DNA of 7,026 bases from Gracilimonas sp031580945 (GTDB taxonomy: Bacteria > Bacteroidota > Rhodothermia > Balneolales > Balneolaceae): assembly GCA_031580945.1 (NCBI GenBank), contig JAVLBT010000157.1, forward strand, positions 1-7,026, given 5' to 3'. Shown in pieces: positions 6,293 to 7,026 of this stretch. The notes below the pieces were generated by a model. That model was not told where the DNA came from. It worked only from the letters and a program-made list of their open reading frames with translations, and did not search any database. Within the stretch, counting starts at the first letter, position 1. The number at the start of each line of letters is the position of its first letter. The translations under genes were made by a program, and so were the position numbers.

Positions 6293-6305
6293 TTATTTGA
6301 AATAA
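6293..6305. repeat. 13-bp A+T palindrome upstream of the DUF456 gene
   Basis: TTATTT and AAATAA flank a single central G (6299), making a perfect odd palindrome. It is 117 bp before the DUF456 start and 23 bp after the larger near-palindrome at 6250-6270. Possible regulator site; the simple composition makes chance a fair explanation. Confidence 0.3.
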
Positions 6306-6421
6306 GATGAGTAAGAATAAAAAATTAGATTGATTCGTAAGGTCATAGAAAATTGAAATCATGAACTTTTTACTATCACGAATCCGCTGTAACTAAATAG
6401 AACTCATATCGTTCACTACTT

Positions 6422-6892
6422 ATGGAAACGATCATACTTATTATTGCTGCTTTATTAATTGTAATAGGATTTATTGGTGCTTTTCTGCCGGTTGTACCCG
6501 GACTGCCAATAAGCTATGCCGGATTATTAATACTACAGTTAACAGCGGCTCCTTTCTCCCTTACTTTTATGTTGGTTTGGGCAGGTATAACGATTTTGTT
6601 TGGGTTCGTATTAGATAATGTGATTCCGGCCTGGGCCACGAAAAGATCTGGAGGTTCTGCTTATGGTGTTACAGGAAGCATTGTGGGCTTAATAGCAGGG
6701 CTGTTCTTTCCTCCAGTGGGATTTATTATCGGTCCGCTTGCAGGAGCATTTGCCGGAGAAATTATTGCAGGACAAAAATCAGACCGGGCCATAAAATCGG
6801 CCTTGGGAGCATTTGTTGGCTTTATGGCAGCAACAGGATTAAAAGTGATTGCTGCAGGAATGATGGGATTTTATTTTTTTACGAACATTTAG
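6422..6892 (+). CDS. DUF456 family small integral membrane protein
   Basis: This is a 156-residue, very hydrophobic inner-membrane protein of unknown function. The family pattern is recognisable: an N-terminal helix leading into GAFLPVVPGLP (19-29, with the PxxPG turn), a second helix (about 31-41), a third (about 48-65) ending near Asp65, then a basic loop (WATKRSGGSAYG, 71-82). After that comes a glycine-zipper-like stretch (G85 to G112) containing FFPPVGFIIGPLAGAFAGE, and a last helix with the conserved Lys141 after Gly-Leu. Length is typical of the family. The first ATG is used; no clear Shine-Dalgarno sequence precedes it. The candidate lipoprotein gene starts 75 bp downstream on the same strand and may share its transcript. 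I know of no established biochemical role for DUF456, and the context here gives none. Confidence 0.85.
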   Translation: METIILIIAALLIVIGFIGAFLPVVPGLPISYAGLLILQLTAAPFSLTFMLVWAGITILFGFVLDNVIPAWATKRSGGSAYGVTGSIVGLIAGLFFPPVGFIIGPLAGAFAGEIIAGQKSDRAIKSALGAFVGFMAATGLKVIAAGMMGFYFFTNI

Positions 6893-6967
6893 CTCCATTT
6901 ATAGATTAGAATATTATTTCATCTGTTTTATTCATTTATTCGAGAGGAATAGTAACAAACCTTATTC

Positions 6968-7026
6968 ATGCGCAATCTTATCATAATTCTATGTATAGCA
7001 GTTGGGTATACTGCCTGTACAAATCA
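6968..7026 (+). CDS. Start of a probable lipoprotein gene (3' end outside window)
   Basis: Nineteen codons are visible before the window ends, reading MRNLIIILCIAVGYTAC then Thr-Asn. This is a short signal peptide: Arg2, a hydrophobic core from residue 4 to 13, and a possible lipobox ending at Cys17 (YTAC; Tyr at -3 is less usual than Leu or Val). ATG 6968 is the first start after an in-frame stop at 6953-6955. A purine-rich AGAGGA (6943-6948) is present but about 19 bases away, longer than ideal. It follows the DUF456 gene by 75 bp. Function cannot be judged from this fragment. Confidence 0.5.
   Translation, partial: MRNLIIILCIAVGYTACTN

Larger units (their letters stand above)
5907..6421. 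other. 515-bp non-coding region between divergent genes
   Basis: This gap should hold promoters for both the peptide transporter gene (leftward) and the DUF456 gene (rightward), but I could not identify a convincing -35/-10 or Bacteroidota-type -33/-7 pair for either. No open frame with a plausible start and ribosome-binding site was seen, only stubs such as 8 codons at 6307 and 11 codons at 6361. It contains a repeat-like block (6055-6121), the CTCGAG palindrome (6243-6248), a 21-bp near-palindrome (6250-6270) and a 13-bp A+T palindrome (6293-6305). A small RNA cannot be excluded by eye. Confidence 0.6.

Noticed and set aside
6361..6396. Short ORF ATG-AAC-TTT... of 11 codons upstream of the DUF456 gene
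   Set aside because: Very short, no ribosome-binding site, and no recognisable leader-peptide feature such as repeated codons.

Overview
The window looks like chromosomal DNA of a Gram-negative bacterium. An outer-membrane porin with a signal peptide and a candidate lipoprotein imply an outer membrane. Base composition is moderately AT-rich and even throughout, protein sequences are ordinary, and several starts have little or no Shine-Dalgarno sequence. Together these suggest the Bacteroidota / Rhodothermota-Balneolota neighbourhood, but this is an impression from sequence style, not a placement.

Layout. Positions 1-4119 carry four genes on the + strand: the C-terminal half of glycerol kinase (glpK, cut by the window edge), the glycerol facilitator (glpF), an outer-membrane beta-barrel porin, and class I fructose-1,6-bisphosphatase (fbp). 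Positions 4120-4391 are a convergent non-coding gap with inverted repeats. A proton-coupled POT/PTR-family peptide transporter lies on the - strand at 4392-5906. Next come 515 bases of non-coding DNA between divergent genes (5907-6421), a small DUF456-type membrane protein (6422-6892, +), and the first 19 codons of a probable lipoprotein that runs off the right edge (6968-7026, +).

How the genes fit together. The left half reads as a glycerol-to-sugar module. A porin would pass solutes over the outer membrane, GlpF admits glycerol over the inner membrane, and GlpK traps it as glycerol-3-phosphate. FBPase is the committed gluconeogenic step once the carbon has reached fructose-1,6-bisphosphate. 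The individual enzyme calls are strong. The idea of one functional module, and glycerol as the porin's cargo, are inferences from gene order. The POT transporter and DUF456 protein have no visible link to it.

Non-coding structure. The gaps are more structured than the genes. Two gaps (near 1694-1803 and 6055-6121) carry what look like diverged copies of one dispersed, partly palindromic repeat. The glpK-glpF gap has a pair of 7-bp palindromic half-sites 24 bp apart and a possible leader hairpin. No tRNA, rRNA, CRISPR array, transposase gene or defence system was found. I see no convincing undescribed biological system; this is mainly an ordinary metabolic region with some interesting intergenic repeats.
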